A stretch of DNA of 64,000 bases, taken from positions 1,364,001-1,428,000 of the forward strand of contig NZ_CP115920.1 of NCBI RefSeq assembly GCF_040412085.2. The letters are read 5' to 3'. The position numbers and the translations under genes were made by a program. The DNA is from Vibrio sp. CB1-14 (GTDB lineage: Bacteria > Pseudomonadota > Gammaproteobacteria > Enterobacterales > Vibrionaceae). Shown here piece by piece: positions 1 to 9,347 of the stretch. Under the pieces are notes generated by a model. That model had not been told where the DNA came from. It saw nothing but the letters and a program-made list of their open reading frames with translations, and ran no database searches. How positions within the stretch are numbered: position 1 is the stretch's first letter; each line of letters opens with the position of its first letter.

Positions 1-459
1 GCCAATGACCGCGCGGGCTTGCTTATGGAACTTGCCAACCTTCCTGTTCAGCCAGAAAGTGTTCCAATCAACATGCTGGTTAAAGTTAAGGGAACACCGC
101 TTGAAGAAGTGGATGATGTCGAGCCTTTTGACTTTATTCGTCTTATCGCGATTGCACGAATCATGATGCCGAACTCAGCGGTTCGTCTCTCTGCAGGACG
201 TGAAGACATGAACGAGCAAATGCAGGCGTTATGCTTTTTGGCTGGCGCTAATTCTGTGTTCTATGGTTGTAAGCTACTTACCACACCAAACCCAGATGAA
301 GATAAAGATCTTCAGCTGTTTAAAAAGCTCGGGATCAACCGTGAAGAAACCTCACAAAAACCGGATGAGGTGCAAGAAAACGATCTTCTTGACCAAGTAG
401 TGAGCCGAGTCGCTGCGCGTCCTACCAAAGACGACCTATTTTATGACGCTAGCGTTTAA
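1..459 (+). CDS. bioB: Biotin synthase BioB, C-terminal part (5' end outside window)
   Basis: This is the last 152 residues of biotin synthase, the radical-SAM enzyme that inserts sulfur into dethiobiotin in the last step of biotin synthesis. The reading frame is open from base 1, so the gene starts to the left; the family is about 350 residues, so roughly 200 residues, including the CxxxCxxC iron-sulfur motif, are missing from view. The visible part has the family's [23 protein letters not shown] and [18 protein letters not shown] blocks (here [14 protein letters not shown]). An internal TTG at 19 is not the start. Its 3' end overlaps bioF by 17 bp, so it is the head of a bioBFCD operon as in enterobacteria. 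Confidence 0.96.
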   Translation, partial: ANDRAGLLMELANLPVQPESVPINMLVKVKGTPLEEVDDVEPFDFIRLIAIARIMMPNSAVRLSAGREDMNEQMQALCFLAGANSVFYGCKLLTTPNPDEDKDLQLFKKLGINREETSQKPDEVQENDLLDQVVSRVAARPTKDDLFYDASV

Positions 460-1597
460 TCAGCGCATTCATAAGGCGCTGGAAGAGAGAAAGCAGAGCG
501 ACTTATTACGCTCTGTCATCGCCTTAGAAAGGGGTAACCAAGCGGTTTTTCAAAACAATGGTAAGTGGTTTGATAATTTCTCGTCCAATGACTACCTCGG
601 TTTAGCGGCGAGTGATGAGCTCAAACTTTGCTATCAGCAAGCCGTAAGTGACTATGGCGTTGGCAGCGCAGCATCACCGCTGGTGACGGGTTACTCAAAT
701 CAGCATCAAAGCCTCGAGTCTGCATTAACGGAATGGCTAGGGTATGACAGTGCGCTGTTCTTTTCTTCCGGATTTGCCGCTAATCAAGCCGTTGTTTTTG
801 CATTGCTGCAAAAGGGCGATTTGCTGCTTCAAGATAAACTAAACCATGCATCATTGATGGAAGCAGGGATGCTGTGTGACGCTGAAATGAAACGCTATCG
901 TCACTGCAATCAAGGGCACCTTGCTCAGTTGCTGCAGGCCGATAAGCCCATGATGGCAGTAACAGAAAGTGTGTTTAGTATGGATGGCGATATTGCCGAT
1001 CTTGATGGCTTTGTCTCTCTGTGCAAGCAAGCGGGTGCGTTGTCCATGATTGATGATGCTCATGGTATCGGCGTGATTGGCGAGCAGGGCAATGGCGCAG
1101 TCGGAATGACAAGTAAACGCGCAGATATTCTGGTCGTGACATTTGGTAAGGCATTTGGCCTTAATGGTGCCGCTGTATTGTGCTCACGAGAAATGAAAGA
1201 TTACCTAACTCAATTTGCGCGTCACTACGTTTACTCAACAGCGTTTTCAGCCGCCCATGCTGTGGCGATTACCAGAGCAGTCGCGATGATTCAAACGCAG
1301 CAATGGCGTCGAGAAATGCTGATTGAACTCGGCGCTATCTATGATGAAACGTTAAATGGAACGGCAGGTTTTGTTGCCACTAAAACGCCAATTAAACCTT
1401 GGCTGGTTGGCGAAGAAAGTGATGTTTTAGCACTTTGCGCTGCGTTAAAGCGTGAGCAGAGTTGGACGACGGCCATTCGACCGCCAACGGTACCCAAAGG
1501 CTCGGCGCGACTCAGGATTACGCTATCAGCCGCCCATGAAGCGAAGGCCGTTCAAAAACTTGCTTTCAATTTAAAACGACATTCGGAGGGATGCTAA
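443..1597 (+). CDS. bioF: 8-amino-7-oxononanoate synthase BioF
   Basis: A PLP-dependent alpha-oxoamine synthase of 384 residues that condenses pimeloyl-ACP with L-alanine to give 8-amino-7-oxononanoate, the first step of biotin ring assembly. It shows the fold-type I features: DNYL-like [10 protein letters not shown] near residue 50, [11 protein letters not shown] near residue 107, the IDDAHGIG block that holds the cofactor, and the Schiff-base lysine at about residue 236 in [12 protein letters not shown]. The ATG lies inside the end of bioB, which points to translational coupling. The next gene begins immediately after its stop. Length and motifs agree with the family, and nothing looks damaged. 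Confidence 0.97.
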   Translation: MTLAFNQRIHKALEERKQSDLLRSVIALERGNQAVFQNNGKWFDNFSSNDYLGLAASDELKLCYQQAVSDYGVGSAASPLVTGYSNQHQSLESALTEWLGYDSALFFSSGFAANQAVVFALLQKGDLLLQDKLNHASLMEAGMLCDAEMKRYRHCNQGHLAQLLQADKPMMAVTESVFSMDGDIADLDGFVSLCKQAGALSMIDDAHGIGVIGEQGNGAVGMTSKRADILVVTFGKAFGLNGAAVLCSREMKDYLTQFARHYVYSTAFSAAHAVAITRAVAMIQTQQWRREMLIELGAIYDETLNGTAGFVATKTPIKPWLVGEESDVLALCAALKREQSWTTAIRPPTVPKGSARLRITLSAAHEAKAVQKLAFNLKRHSEGC

Positions 1598-2401
1598 ATG
1601 TCAGAGGTATTAGCAAATCTTGTGAATTATCAGACCAATAAAGCTGCGATATCGGAGTCGTTTAGCCGCGCTGCTAGATTTTATGACCAGCACGCCGAGC
1701 TTCAGCGTTTGGTCGCTGATCGTTTATTGGCTTTGCTACCAAACGATTTGACAAGATATCGTGTTCTCGATTTAGGCTGTGGTACTGGGTATTGTTCTAA
1801 AGCGTTGTTGGAGCGGGGAGCGAACGTTGTATGTGCTGACTTGTCCAGTGAGATGCTTGCTGTTGCCGAACAGCGCTGCGGTGTCGAGCGAGTTCACTAC
1901 CAAGTCGCTGACGCAGAGGCGCTGCCATTTGAAGACAATCGTTTTGATATCGTGATATCAAGCCTTGCATTACAGTGGTGCAGTGATTTAGCTGTGCCGC
2001 TTAGTGAGATGAAGCGAGTGACAAAACCCGGTGGAAGCCTACATTTTTCAACGCTTCTTGATGGCTCTTTACTGGAGCTGAAGCGTTCATGGGGCAAAAT
2101 TGATGCATATCAACATGTCAACGACTTTACCTCTCTCAATCAGGTAAAAATTGCGTTAGCGCAATCTGAGTGCATCCACCATCAACTAGACTTGCCGAAA
2201 ATAGTTATGTGGTATGAAACCGCTTTTGGTTTGATGAAAGACCTAAAAGGAATTGGAGCAACGCATGTTGAAGGTCGCTCCAAAGGGTTTACCAGTCGAG
2301 GTGCATTGAAGATGCTCGAACTGGAATACAAGCAGTACGCAAATCAAAACGGCCTATTACCCGCCAGTTATCAAATTTGTTTAGGATCAGTTGCATTATG
2401 A
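1598..2401 (+). CDS. bioC: Malonyl-ACP O-methyltransferase BioC
   Basis: A class I SAM-dependent methyltransferase of 267 residues that methylates malonyl-ACP, disguising it so fatty acid synthesis can extend it to pimeloyl-ACP methyl ester. The SAM-binding motif VLDLGCGTG is at residues 56-64, followed by the ADLSSEML acidic loop and a SSLALQWC segment typical of BioC. The start codon directly follows the bioF stop, with a strong CGGAGGG ribosome site inside the end of bioF. The stop overlaps the bioD start. No bioH-type esterase is next to it; the hydrolase at 6463 is in another transcription unit and is not an obvious BioH. Confidence 0.95.
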   Translation: MSEVLANLVNYQTNKAAISESFSRAARFYDQHAELQRLVADRLLALLPNDLTRYRVLDLGCGTGYCSKALLERGANVVCADLSSEMLAVAEQRCGVERVHYQVADAEALPFEDNRFDIVISSLALQWCSDLAVPLSEMKRVTKPGGSLHFSTLLDGSLLELKRSWGKIDAYQHVNDFTSLNQVKIALAQSECIHHQLDLPKIVMWYETAFGLMKDLKGIGATHVEGRSKGFTSRGALKMLELEYKQYANQNGLLPASYQICLGSVAL

Positions 2402-3075
2402 TGAAAGCACTATTTATTGCAGGTACGGATACTGAAGTTGGGAAAACCGTTGTATCAAAAGCGATATTAAGTGCTGTTGGTGCACAAGGAAAAACGACGA
2501 TAGGGTATAAGCCGTTAGCAGCAGGGTGTGAGAAGACCGAGCAGGGGTTACGTAACTCGGATGCGTTGCATCTCCAGCAGGCAGCGAATCTGAATGTTGA
2601 TTACGATCTCGTCAACCCGTATGCATTGTCTCTACCAGCATCACCTCATATCGCGGCGATTGCTGATGACGTTGAAGTGGATTACCAAGTACTCTCTAAC
2701 GTGCTAGAGCAACATAAACAAAACAGTGATTTTGTGCTGGTAGAAGGCGCAGGTGGTTGGCGCGTACCGGTATCAAAAGACGATTGCTTGTCGACTTGGG
2801 TTAAGCAAGAGAAGTTACCAGTCGTGCTTGTTGTGGGTATCAAGCTGGGTTGCTTGAGCCACGCGATGTTAACTGCTGAAGCCATCAAAGCGGATGGACT
2901 TGAGCTGGTTGGTTGGGTTGCGAATCGTGTTAACCCAGGCGTTGAGCATTATGCTGAGATCATTGAGATGCTGGAAAGCTCGATGGGCGCACCGAAACTG
3001 GGTGAAATTCCTTATGTACCTGGCTGCAAGAAACGAGATTTAGGTAAGTACATTAATCTTGAAGTCATTCGTTAA
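2398..3075 (+). CDS. bioD: Dethiobiotin synthetase BioD
   Basis: An ATP-dependent carboxylase of 225 residues that closes the ureido ring of biotin. The P-loop GTDTEVGKT is at residues 9-17, and [10 protein letters not shown] further on is the family's second nucleotide/diaminopelargonate-binding block. I take the ATG at 2398, which overlaps the bioC stop (ATGA-type coupling), rather than the in-frame upstream codon at 2377, because the family begins with the short strand directly before the P-loop. A second ATG at 2401 is equally possible. It is the last gene of the operon and is followed by an intrinsic terminator. Confidence 0.96.
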   Translation: MMKALFIAGTDTEVGKTVVSKAILSAVGAQGKTTIGYKPLAAGCEKTEQGLRNSDALHLQQAANLNVDYDLVNPYALSLPASPHIAAIADDVEVDYQVLSNVLEQHKQNSDFVLVEGAGGWRVPVSKDDCLSTWVKQEKLPVVLVVGIKLGCLSHAMLTAEAIKADGLELVGWVANRVNPGVEHYAEIIEMLESSMGAPKLGEIPYVPGCKKRDLGKYINLEVIR

Positions 3076-3111
3076 TCAACGAGTAACAAATTAAGCGCTT
3101 TGCGCTTTAAA

Positions 3112-3150
3112 AAGCCCCTTGCGTATCAATTAACGCTTGGGGCTTTTTTG
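3112..3150 (+). terminator. Intrinsic terminator of the biotin operon
   Basis: Stem AAGCCCC pairs with GGGGCTT, with an inner GCGT/ACGC pairing, followed by a run of six T. It begins 36 bp after the bioD stop. Confidence 0.93.
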
Positions 3151-3636
3151 TATTGATTTCATACATAATTTATTAACTCCAGTCCGCTTTTTAATCAAAT
3201 GTAACACTTTTCAAACTTTTTAACTGGTCATATCACTTTAGCCCTCTGATTTTTATTAAGTTTTATCAATTTACGCGATTTGGTAAAATCAATGTTAACT
3301 CTATGTGTTGAACGGGTAATCTCGGTATGGCATTCTGTGACGAAGCACAAGAGTTTCAATGCAATTGGGTTCAATGCTTAATATTGAGCGATAGTCCATT
3401 GTAATCTCGCCGCAAAACGATAATTTAGTGAAAAACCATACGAAAGTTATGGAGCTAATAAGGCCAAAAAACAAGCAAAATAAGGCCTCTCAAACGAATT
3501 GTATACAAGATTCAACGTTTGAATGATCGGTGTAGTAATCGACATTGTCATCCGTTAAAAACGACGCTAGATACCCCCCAATATATAACCTAAGTATCTA
3601 GCAACATGGAAAGCTGAAATAAAAACGGAGAAATCA
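3151..3636 (+). promoter_or_regulatory. Long non-coding leader/promoter region of glgC-glgA
   Basis: 486 bp without a gene. It is AT-rich and should hold the glgC promoter, but no single -35/-10 pair stands out enough to name. The clearest signal is a perfect 9-bp inverted repeat, GCTAGATAC at 3566-3574 and GTATCTAGC at 3594-3602 with a 19-base spacer, ending 34 bp before the glgC ATG. The glgC ribosome site CGGAG at about 3626 lies outside it. The repeat could be a leader hairpin or an operator. Confidence 0.5.
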
Positions 3637-4854
3637 ATGGCTGGTGTTTTAGGAATGATCCTTGCTGGTGGCGAGGGTTCTCGCCTTCGTCCTCTTACGG
3701 AATCTCGCAGTAAGCCTGCAGTACCTTTTGGAGGCAGTTACCGTCTTATCGACTTTGCGCTCAATAATTTCATTAACGCGGACTTGATGAGAATTTATGT
3801 TCTTACCCAATTTAAATCCCAATCTCTCTATCAACACATGCGTAAAGGCTGGAATCTGACGGGGATTACCGACAGATTTATTGACCCAATCCCAGCGCAA
3901 ATGCGTGACGGAAAGCGCTGGTACGAAGGGACTGCCGACGCTATCTACCAAAACGTTCGATTCATTGAACTGGCTAACCCTGAGCATGTCTGCATCTTCG
4001 GCTCTGATCATATCTATAAAATGGATATTCGTCAGATGTTGGACTTCCACAAACGTACCGAAGCTAAGCTGACCGTTTCTGCTCTGCGTATGCCACTCGC
4101 CGAGGCCTCTGAGTTTGGCGTTATCGAAGTGGACGAAAATGGCAAAATGATCGGCTTTGAAGAGAAACCAGAGAACCCTAAATCGATACCAGGTCACCCT
4201 GACATGGCGCTTGTGTCTATGGGTAACTACATTTTCGAAGCAGAGAGTTTGTGTAATGAGCTTCGCATTGATGCGGAGAATGAAAACTCAAGTCATGACT
4301 TCGGTAAAGACATCATTCCTAAGATGTTCCCTGAAGGCAGTGTTTATGTGTATGATTTCTCTACGAATAAAATTAGTGGTGAGAAGGATACTACTTATTG
4401 GCGCGATGTAGGTACCATCGACTCTTACTGGGCAGCTCACATGGATCTACTCCACGAAGACCCGGAGTTCTCGCTTTATAACCGTAAGTGGCCTCTACAT
4501 ACTTATTACCCGCCTTTGCCACCTGCGACGTTTGTCGATGCTGAGCACCAAAAAATCAAAGTGACGGACAGCTTAATTGCTGGTGGTAGTTACGTTCGTG
4601 GTTCTTCTATCTACAAATCGGTACTGGGTTTTAGAAGTAATATTGCTGCTGGTTCTGTAGTGAGTGAATCTGTTATTCTAGGTGACGTTAAGATTGGTGT
4701 GGGTTGTACAATCAAGCGCGCAATCATAGACAAAAATGTTGAAATTGCCCCTGGAACTGTGATCGGCGAGGATCTCGAGCTAGACGCGAAGCGTTTCCAT
4801 GTGTCTCCAGGTGGCATTGTTGTCATCAAAAAAGGGACAAAAGTTGGATTCTAG
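3637..4854 (+). CDS. glgC: Glucose-1-phosphate adenylyltransferase GlgC
   Basis: ADP-glucose pyrophosphorylase, 405 residues, making ADP-glucose from ATP and glucose-1-phosphate, the committed and usually allosterically controlled step of bacterial glycogen synthesis. The nucleotidyltransferase signature GGEGSRLRPLT is at residues 11-21, SKPAVPFGG follows, and the C-terminal third has the left-handed beta-helix hexapeptide repeats of the family. A CGGAGAAAT ribosome site precedes the ATG. The glgA start is one base after the stop, so the pair is a two-gene operon; branching enzyme and phosphorylase genes are not in the window. Confidence 0.97.
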   Translation: MAGVLGMILAGGEGSRLRPLTESRSKPAVPFGGSYRLIDFALNNFINADLMRIYVLTQFKSQSLYQHMRKGWNLTGITDRFIDPIPAQMRDGKRWYEGTADAIYQNVRFIELANPEHVCIFGSDHIYKMDIRQMLDFHKRTEAKLTVSALRMPLAEASEFGVIEVDENGKMIGFEEKPENPKSIPGHPDMALVSMGNYIFEAESLCNELRIDAENENSSHDFGKDIIPKMFPEGSVYVYDFSTNKISGEKDTTYWRDVGTIDSYWAAHMDLLHEDPEFSLYNRKWPLHTYYPPLPPATFVDAEHQKIKVTDSLIAGGSYVRGSSIYKSVLGFRSNIAAGSVVSESVILGDVKIGVGCTIKRAIIDKNVEIAPGTVIGEDLELDAKRFHVSPGGIVVIKKGTKVGF

Positions 4855-4855
4855 A

Positions 4856-6313
4856 ATGAGAAACATAGACGTATGGTTTCCAGTTTCAGAAGTTCAAGGG
4901 CTGATTAAAAGTGGAGGCTTGGCGGATGTCGCCAAGGCTCTGCCGAAAGCGCTTCAAGAACTTGGCAAGGAGGTAGCGATTACGCTACCTGGCTATCAGA
5001 AATTACCTAATAAGGATCAGTATGAGTTTGTGCTTGCCACTGAGCTGGAGCATTGGCCTCATACGCCTTATCAAGTTAAAAAAACCTATCTCGATGGGGT
5101 AGAAGTATACGTGATCGAGTGCGATCGCTATTTCGACCGCCCAGAGCTTTACGCTGAGCACAACCGAGCATACGCAGATAACGGCGAGCGCTTTGGTTTT
5201 TTCGCGGCTGCGAGTTTAGACGTTCTACCAAAGCTTGGTATCAAACCTGCAGTTGTGCATGCTAACGACTGGCATACAGCCCTCATCCCATTTCTGCTAA
5301 GAACGCGTTATGGCGAAGACACGCGCTTTGATGGTACGAAATCGGTACTGACGGTTCACAATGCCATCTTTAAAGGCATCTTTTCATACAGCCAGCTGGA
5401 AATCATTCCAGAGCTCCATCTCTCTGGAATGGAGTTTCTGCAATATGGTGAAGGTTGGGTGAGTACGCTGCGTGCGGGTATTGCCTTTGCGGACAAAATC
5501 AATGCGGTTAGCCCAAACTATGCCGCTGAGCTAGTGACGCCGCTAGGCTCTCATGGCCTTGTTGACGATTTTGTTCATCGCTCTAAAGATTTGCATGGCA
5601 TAGTGAACGGGTGTGACTACTCTGAGTGGAACCCAAAACATGATGCGTTCTTGCCTGCCAACTACGGTGATGAGCTAGAAAGCATGTTGTCTGGGAAGCT
5701 CGCTTCTAAGACAGCACTTCAGCAAGAGTTAGGACTGCCTGAACGCAACGTTCCTATGGTGGGCATGGTATGCCGATTAACGCACCAAAAAGGTTTCCAC
5801 TATATCTTGCCAATTTTGGACAAGTTCCTAAAGAATGATGTTCAGGTAGTGATTATCGGTACCGGTGAGCCACAAATCGCGTCTCATTTGAACGACCTTG
5901 CTGAAGAGTTTTCAGACAAGCTCAAGTTTGTTGAAGCTTATAGCAACCGCTTTGCTCACTTAGTTGAGGCTGCCTCGGATTTCTTCTTGATGCCTTCGGA
6001 GTTTGAAGCGTGCGGTCTTAATCAGATCTACAGTATGGCTTATGGCACTTTGCCTATCGTACGTAAGGTGGGCGGGCTTAAAGATACAGTGATTGATTTT
6101 GATGACGATCCAGTGAATGCAACGGGTTTTGGTTTTGATGAACCCTGCCATGATGCATTGCTGATTGTTCTGCAACGTGCACTGCTATTTTATCTGCAGC
6201 ACCCTGAACAAATGCATGAAATGCAGCTACGTTCAATGCGTAAGGACTTTAGCTGGACTGAATCAGCGAAGGAATACATTAAGATGTATGACTTGGCACT
6301 CAGTCAGCAGTAA
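4856..6313 (+). CDS. glgA: Glycogen synthase GlgA
   Basis: A GT5 glycosyltransferase of 485 residues that transfers glucose from ADP-glucose to the growing alpha-1,4-glucan. The ADP-glucose-binding motif is present as KSGGLADV at residues 18-25 (usually KTGGLADV), and the C-terminal GT-B half carries the E-x7-E region as MPSEFEACGLNQ. The frame continues upstream into glgC, but the ATG at 4856, one base past the glgC stop, gives the usual N-terminus. It has no clear ribosome site of its own, which suggests coupling to glgC. A terminator follows 10 bp after the stop. Confidence 0.97.
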   Translation: MRNIDVWFPVSEVQGLIKSGGLADVAKALPKALQELGKEVAITLPGYQKLPNKDQYEFVLATELEHWPHTPYQVKKTYLDGVEVYVIECDRYFDRPELYAEHNRAYADNGERFGFFAAASLDVLPKLGIKPAVVHANDWHTALIPFLLRTRYGEDTRFDGTKSVLTVHNAIFKGIFSYSQLEIIPELHLSGMEFLQYGEGWVSTLRAGIAFADKINAVSPNYAAELVTPLGSHGLVDDFVHRSKDLHGIVNGCDYSEWNPKHDAFLPANYGDELESMLSGKLASKTALQQELGLPERNVPMVGMVCRLTHQKGFHYILPILDKFLKNDVQVVIIGTGEPQIASHLNDLAEEFSDKLKFVEAYSNRFAHLVEAASDFFLMPSEFEACGLNQIYSMAYGTLPIVRKVGGLKDTVIDFDDDPVNATGFGFDEPCHDALLIVLQRALLFYLQHPEQMHEMQLRSMRKDFSWTESAKEYIKMYDLALSQQ

Positions 6314-6322
6314 GCTCACTTT

Positions 6323-6349
6323 AAAAAAGCGGCAATCGCCGCTTTTTTT
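6323..6349 (+). terminator. Intrinsic terminator of glgC-glgA
   Basis: AAAAAAGCGGC, loop AATC, GCCGC and seven T, right after the glgA stop. Confidence 0.95.
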
Positions 6350-6462
6350 CATTTTTTAGCTACACTTATTAATCATTTTTACCAAATTCATCGATAGTTT
6401 TTGCCTGTCGTTAGGCGAATTATGGTAACTTACTTCCAATTGCATCAAGAATATTGAGTACT

Positions 6463-7260
6463 ATGTCAGAGAGTTTGCTGTTTCATAAAACGTATCAACA
6501 CCCTACCAGTAACGAGTGGGTGGTTTTTGTGCATGGCGCCGGCGGTAGTTCAAATATCTGGTTCAAACAAATCCGTGCTTATCGTGAACATTTCAATCTG
6601 TTGTTTATAGACCTTCGTGGCCACGGTAAGTCGAATCAGTTTCTAAAAGACATCATGTCCAATAAGTACACCTTTAAAGAGGTGACAATGGACATTGTGC
6701 GCGTATTGGATCATTTGAAAATTCAGTCAGCACATTTCGTTGGCATGTCTCTAGGAACTATCATCGTTCGCAATATTGCGGAGCTCGCGCACTCAAGAGT
6801 TCGCTCTATGGTGCTAGGTGGCGCTGTAACGCGTTTTAACACGCGTTCGCAGATCTTGGTGAAGATAGGCAACTGGAGTAAGCACATGATCCCTTACATG
6901 TGGTTATACAGCCTATTTGCTTACATTGTGATGCCACAGCCGGGTCAAAAAGAATCTCGTCACTTATTCGTACGTGAAGCGAAGAAGTTGTGTCAGAAAG
7001 AGTTTAAGCGCTGGTATCAACTGACAACAGAAGTGAATCCGCTTAACCGTTACTTCAAAGATCGAGAGTTGCCGATCCCAACTTTGTATTTGATGGGTGA
7101 TAAAGATTATATGTTTATCAAGCCGGTCAAAGAGATGGTGGCTGAACACAAGTCCAGCCGACTTTTAGAGATTAAAGATTGTGGTCATGTGTGCAATGTT
7201 GAAAGGCCAGACGAGTTCAATAAGCACTCGATAGATTTCATCAAGTCAGTGGCATCTTAA
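6463..7260 (+). CDS. Alpha/beta hydrolase family protein
   Basis: A 265-residue alpha/beta hydrolase whose substrate I cannot name. It has the oxyanion-hole strand VFVHGAGG, the DLRGHGKS loop, the nucleophile elbow GMSLG (serine in FVGMSLGT), the acid-bearing strand YLMGDKDYMF and the catalytic histidine in DCGHVCNVERP, so the Ser-Asp-His triad is complete. There is no signal peptide, so it should be cytoplasmic. I chose ATG 6463 over the in-frame TTG at 6454; neither has a strong ribosome site. The 3' end overlaps the opposite-strand DUF2007 gene by 20 bp. A similar gene follows glgA in V. cholerae as I recall it. Confidence 0.85.
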   Translation: MSESLLFHKTYQHPTSNEWVVFVHGAGGSSNIWFKQIRAYREHFNLLFIDLRGHGKSNQFLKDIMSNKYTFKEVTMDIVRVLDHLKIQSAHFVGMSLGTIIVRNIAELAHSRVRSMVLGGAVTRFNTRSQILVKIGNWSKHMIPYMWLYSLFAYIVMPQPGQKESRHLFVREAKKLCQKEFKRWYQLTTEVNPLNRYFKDRELPIPTLYLMGDKDYMFIKPVKEMVAEHKSSRLLEIKDCGHVCNVERPDEFNKHSIDFIKSVAS

Positions 7261-7573
7261 CTTGTTTTGGGGTTTGACAGTTCCAGCAAACCTCAAACTG
7301 TCCCTCATTGAGCTCATTACATGCAAAGCAATGCCAATCTGCGTGATTGGCATATTGGGTTTTTAACTGCCACTGCTTGATAATGGCTTTTGCCATCATT
7401 GATTGCTCAGTATCGAACAGCCAAACATAAGGCAGTGAGCTTTCGTCAAAAGGCACTTCACCTCTTAGCCCAAATACTCCCTCTCCGCGCACTTCGCAAT
7501 GTATGCCCTCTGAAGCCAGTTGCTGCTGCACGATGTGAGTTTCTGGTGGGTTGTTGCCGATAAAAATCTTCAT
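7241..7573 (-). CDS. DUF2007-type small protein with C-terminal zinc ribbon
   Basis: A 110-residue cytoplasmic protein. The N-terminal half resembles DUF2007 (the putative signal-transducing family): a ferredoxin-like opening MKIFIGNNPPETHIVQQQL and a VRGEGVFGLRGEVP segment. The C-terminal part has two CxxC pairs, CFAC and CWNC, spaced as in a zinc ribbon. Its start codon abuts the stop of the upstream TVP38-family gene, so the two are co-transcribed. The function is unknown, and no terminator is evident because its end overlaps the convergent hydrolase gene. Confidence 0.8.
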   Translation of the reverse strand: MKIFIGNNPPETHIVQQQLASEGIHCEVRGEGVFGLRGEVPFDESSLPYVWLFDTEQSMMAKAIIKQWQLKTQYANHADWHCFACNELNEGQFEVCWNCQTPKQVKMPLT

Positions 7574-8257
7574 CTATTCTTGTACCTGCGGTGAGCGAGA
7601 CAGTCGCGCCATGATCCATTTAGCGATGAGCGGGAACAAACCAAGTAGTGCAAAGGAAGCCAATACTGTCGGTGATACAATGCCAGACAGGCTATCAATG
7701 TTGGCAAGTTGCGTACCTGCGTTTAAGTACACGGCCGTACCAGGCAGCATACCAAGTTGACTCACCAAGTAGTATTTTGATGCGCGGATTGGCGTCAGAC
7801 CCATCAATAGGTTAATCAAAAAGAACGGGAATACTGGGATGAGCCTAAGTGAGAACAGGTAAAAGGCACCGTCTTTTTCGACCCCTTTATTAATGGTATC
7901 GAGTTTAGAACCAAATTTACTCTGCACCCAGTCGCGAAGTAGGAATCGACTGCTCAAAAACGCCAATGTCGCGCCAATAGTGCTCGCGAAAGAAACCAGT
8001 AATAGACTTGTCCAAAAACCAAACAATGCAGCACCTAGCAAGGTAACCACTGCAGCGCCTGGAATCGAAAACGCAGTAATCGCGATGTAGGCAAAAAAGT
8101 AAGTGAGTGCCGCAGTAACAAAATTGGCATCGATGTACTCAGCCAGTGCGGCTTGCTGCGCTTTGGCGTTTTCGAGCGTAAGATGTTGACCAAAATTAAC
8201 GCCTAAAAATACGATGATGGCAACCAGTACTAATCCAAGTATTAGCTTCTTGCTCAT
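7574..8257 (-). CDS. TVP38/TMEM64 (DedA/VTT-type) inner-membrane protein
   Basis: A 227-residue integral membrane protein of the TVP38/TMEM64 family, related to DedA proteins. It starts with a transmembrane segment (LILGLVLVAIIVFLGVNF) and has the family's mid-domain GAALFGFWTSLLLVSFASTIGATLAF and the FSLRLIPVFPFFLINLLMG block with its conserved R-x-x-P. Relatives have been linked to membrane lipid handling, but I cannot assign a substrate. It forms a two-gene unit with the DUF2007 gene directly downstream. A terminator of tfoY separates it from the upstream gene. Confidence 0.88.
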   Translation of the reverse strand: MSKKLILGLVLVAIIVFLGVNFGQHLTLENAKAQQAALAEYIDANFVTAALTYFFAYIAITAFSIPGAAVVTLLGAALFGFWTSLLLVSFASTIGATLAFLSSRFLLRDWVQSKFGSKLDTINKGVEKDGAFYLFSLRLIPVFPFFLINLLMGLTPIRASKYYLVSQLGMLPGTAVYLNAGTQLANIDSLSGIVSPTVLASFALLGLFPLIAKWIMARLSRSPQVQE

Positions 8258-8331
8258 GACGATATCCTTTGTAATGTCTTAGTATTAGTGTAGTAGAAAG
8301 GGAGTGTGACCTTTTCCTTTCATCTAATACG

Positions 8332-8360
8332 AAAAAAATCAGCCATAAGGCTGATTTTTT
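8332..8360 (-). terminator. Intrinsic terminator downstream of tfoY
   Basis: AAAAAATCAGCC, loop ATAA, GGCTGATTTTTT. The arms are symmetrical, so it could work in both directions, but the position after tfoY on the minus strand is the natural reading. Confidence 0.92.
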
Positions 8361-8377
8361 ATTGGGAAAACCAAGGG

Positions 8378-8968
8378 TTAGTTGATTAAGCTAGCAAGCT
8401 CTTCTCGTTTGGTTTGTGGTATCACAGACCAGTGAGTGCCGTTGATGGCGCCTTCTAGTGCCCATAGTAACTCGAGCCCAACTGAGCTAGAGTGGGTTCT
8501 TTGGATGGCTTTAAATGCCTCAACAGCGCCGTGCTGCTGTAGATCGCCCACAGATTCGATACCGGCTTTTTTAAGCATACGCTCAGTTGCCAGTCGTAAA
8601 TTAGGAAGATCCTTTAATCGGTTTGGCTTCGCTTCAGACTGCTGCTCTTTTTCAGTTTTTGCAAACGCGAGCGCCTGTTTAGCATGAGTCAAGATAGCGT
8701 CTTGATCTTGCCAACAATCGTCTGGTAGTGCGAAGTACTTGGTTACCACGGGAAATCCACGCTTTTTATAAACGTATGGTTTGTAACCTAGCTTTTTAAA
8801 GGTGGAAATGGTCTGACGGTCAGTTCTGATATGTAATTTGTTATTCACTGCTAATGCAAACATCGTATCGTCTACGAAGATGCCAAATCCGCCGAACATG
8901 GATCGAGACTTTACTCTTCCAAGCTGAGCGAATAACTGCATTGAATCTTTTAGTATAGGATTATCCAT
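8378..8968 (-). CDS. tfoY: TfoY, TfoX/Sxy-family regulator
   Basis: A 196-residue Sxy/TfoX-family protein with the N-terminal domain ([19 protein letters not shown]) and the C-terminal helical domain ([17 protein letters not shown], then LLWALEGAI). Vibrios carry two paralogues, TfoX for chitin-induced competence and TfoY. I call this TfoY because a c-di-GMP-I riboswitch lies directly upstream and purR is the next gene, both as in V. cholerae, where TfoY promotes motility and type VI secretion. Control is therefore expected through c-di-GMP at the transcript level. The ATG at 8968 has only a weak AAGAA site, in keeping with regulated translation. Confidence 0.93.
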   Translation of the reverse strand: MDNPILKDSMQLFAQLGRVKSRSMFGGFGIFVDDTMFALAVNNKLHIRTDRQTISTFKKLGYKPYVYKKRGFPVVTKYFALPDDCWQDQDAILTHAKQALAFAKTEKEQQSEAKPNRLKDLPNLRLATERMLKKAGIESVGDLQQHGAVEAFKAIQRTHSSSVGLELLWALEGAINGTHWSVIPQTKREELASLIN

Positions 8969-9081
8969 GCTTATTCTTTTCTCGGTGTTATTGATTGTGT
9001 CACCAAAATCAGGTCCGAGAGTATAGCAAACGGGTGTCAGAGCTCTGTTAAGCCACTGCTATAACTGAGTCTTTGCCCTTG

Positions 9082-9173
9082 CCATCGGCAACCCCGCTAC
9101 CTATCAATAAAAATTGGTTTAGGCCGGTGGCTTTGCGTCCCACCCTTTCAGATGGTTTGCCCTGTGCGTGACA
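9082..9173 (-). promoter_or_regulatory. c-di-GMP-I (GEMM-I) riboswitch upstream of tfoY
   Basis: Read on the minus strand this matches the Vc2 aptamer almost base for base: CACGCACAGGGCAAACC at the 5' side, the GAAA tetraloop hairpin (CCATCTGAAAGGGTGG), ACGCAAAGCC, CCGGCCTAAACC, the variable P1b stem and AGGTAGCGGGGTT-CCGATGG at the 3' side. The main differences from Vc2 lie in the variable hairpin. The aptamer ends 113 bp before the tfoY start. This class binds cyclic di-GMP and controls the downstream gene. Confidence 0.97.
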
Positions 9174-9300
9174 CATATAGCATATAGGAAAACTACGTAA
9201 GTTATTGATATGTGATCTTTGGAAATGTGATCTTAGTTCAAATAATGTTTGGTTGTTTGTGCCTCAAGGTGAATAAAAAATTGACAGCAGTAGGGGGGAA
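9174..9300 (-). promoter_or_regulatory. Promoter region for the tfoY riboswitch transcript with direct repeat
   Basis: Two copies of TGTGATCTT(T/A) lie at 9211-9220 and 9226-9235, 15 bp apart, upstream of the aptamer. Each resembles a CRP half-site, but they are direct repeats, not inverted. Just before the aptamer the minus strand reads TATGCTATATG, a possible -10 element. Confidence 0.4.
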
Positions 9301-9314
9301 TTTTGAATAGAGAT

Positions 9315-9341
9315 CAAAAAGTGCCGAAATCGGCACTTTTG
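9315..9341 (-). terminator. Intrinsic terminator of purR
   Basis: Minus strand AAAAGTGCCG, loop ATTT, CGGCACTTTTT, just after the purR stop. Confidence 0.93.
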
Positions 9342-9347
9342 TCAGCG

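Noticed and set aside
3649..4197. A 182-residue minus-strand open frame inside glgC
   Set aside because: Antisense shadow of a strongly conserved gene.
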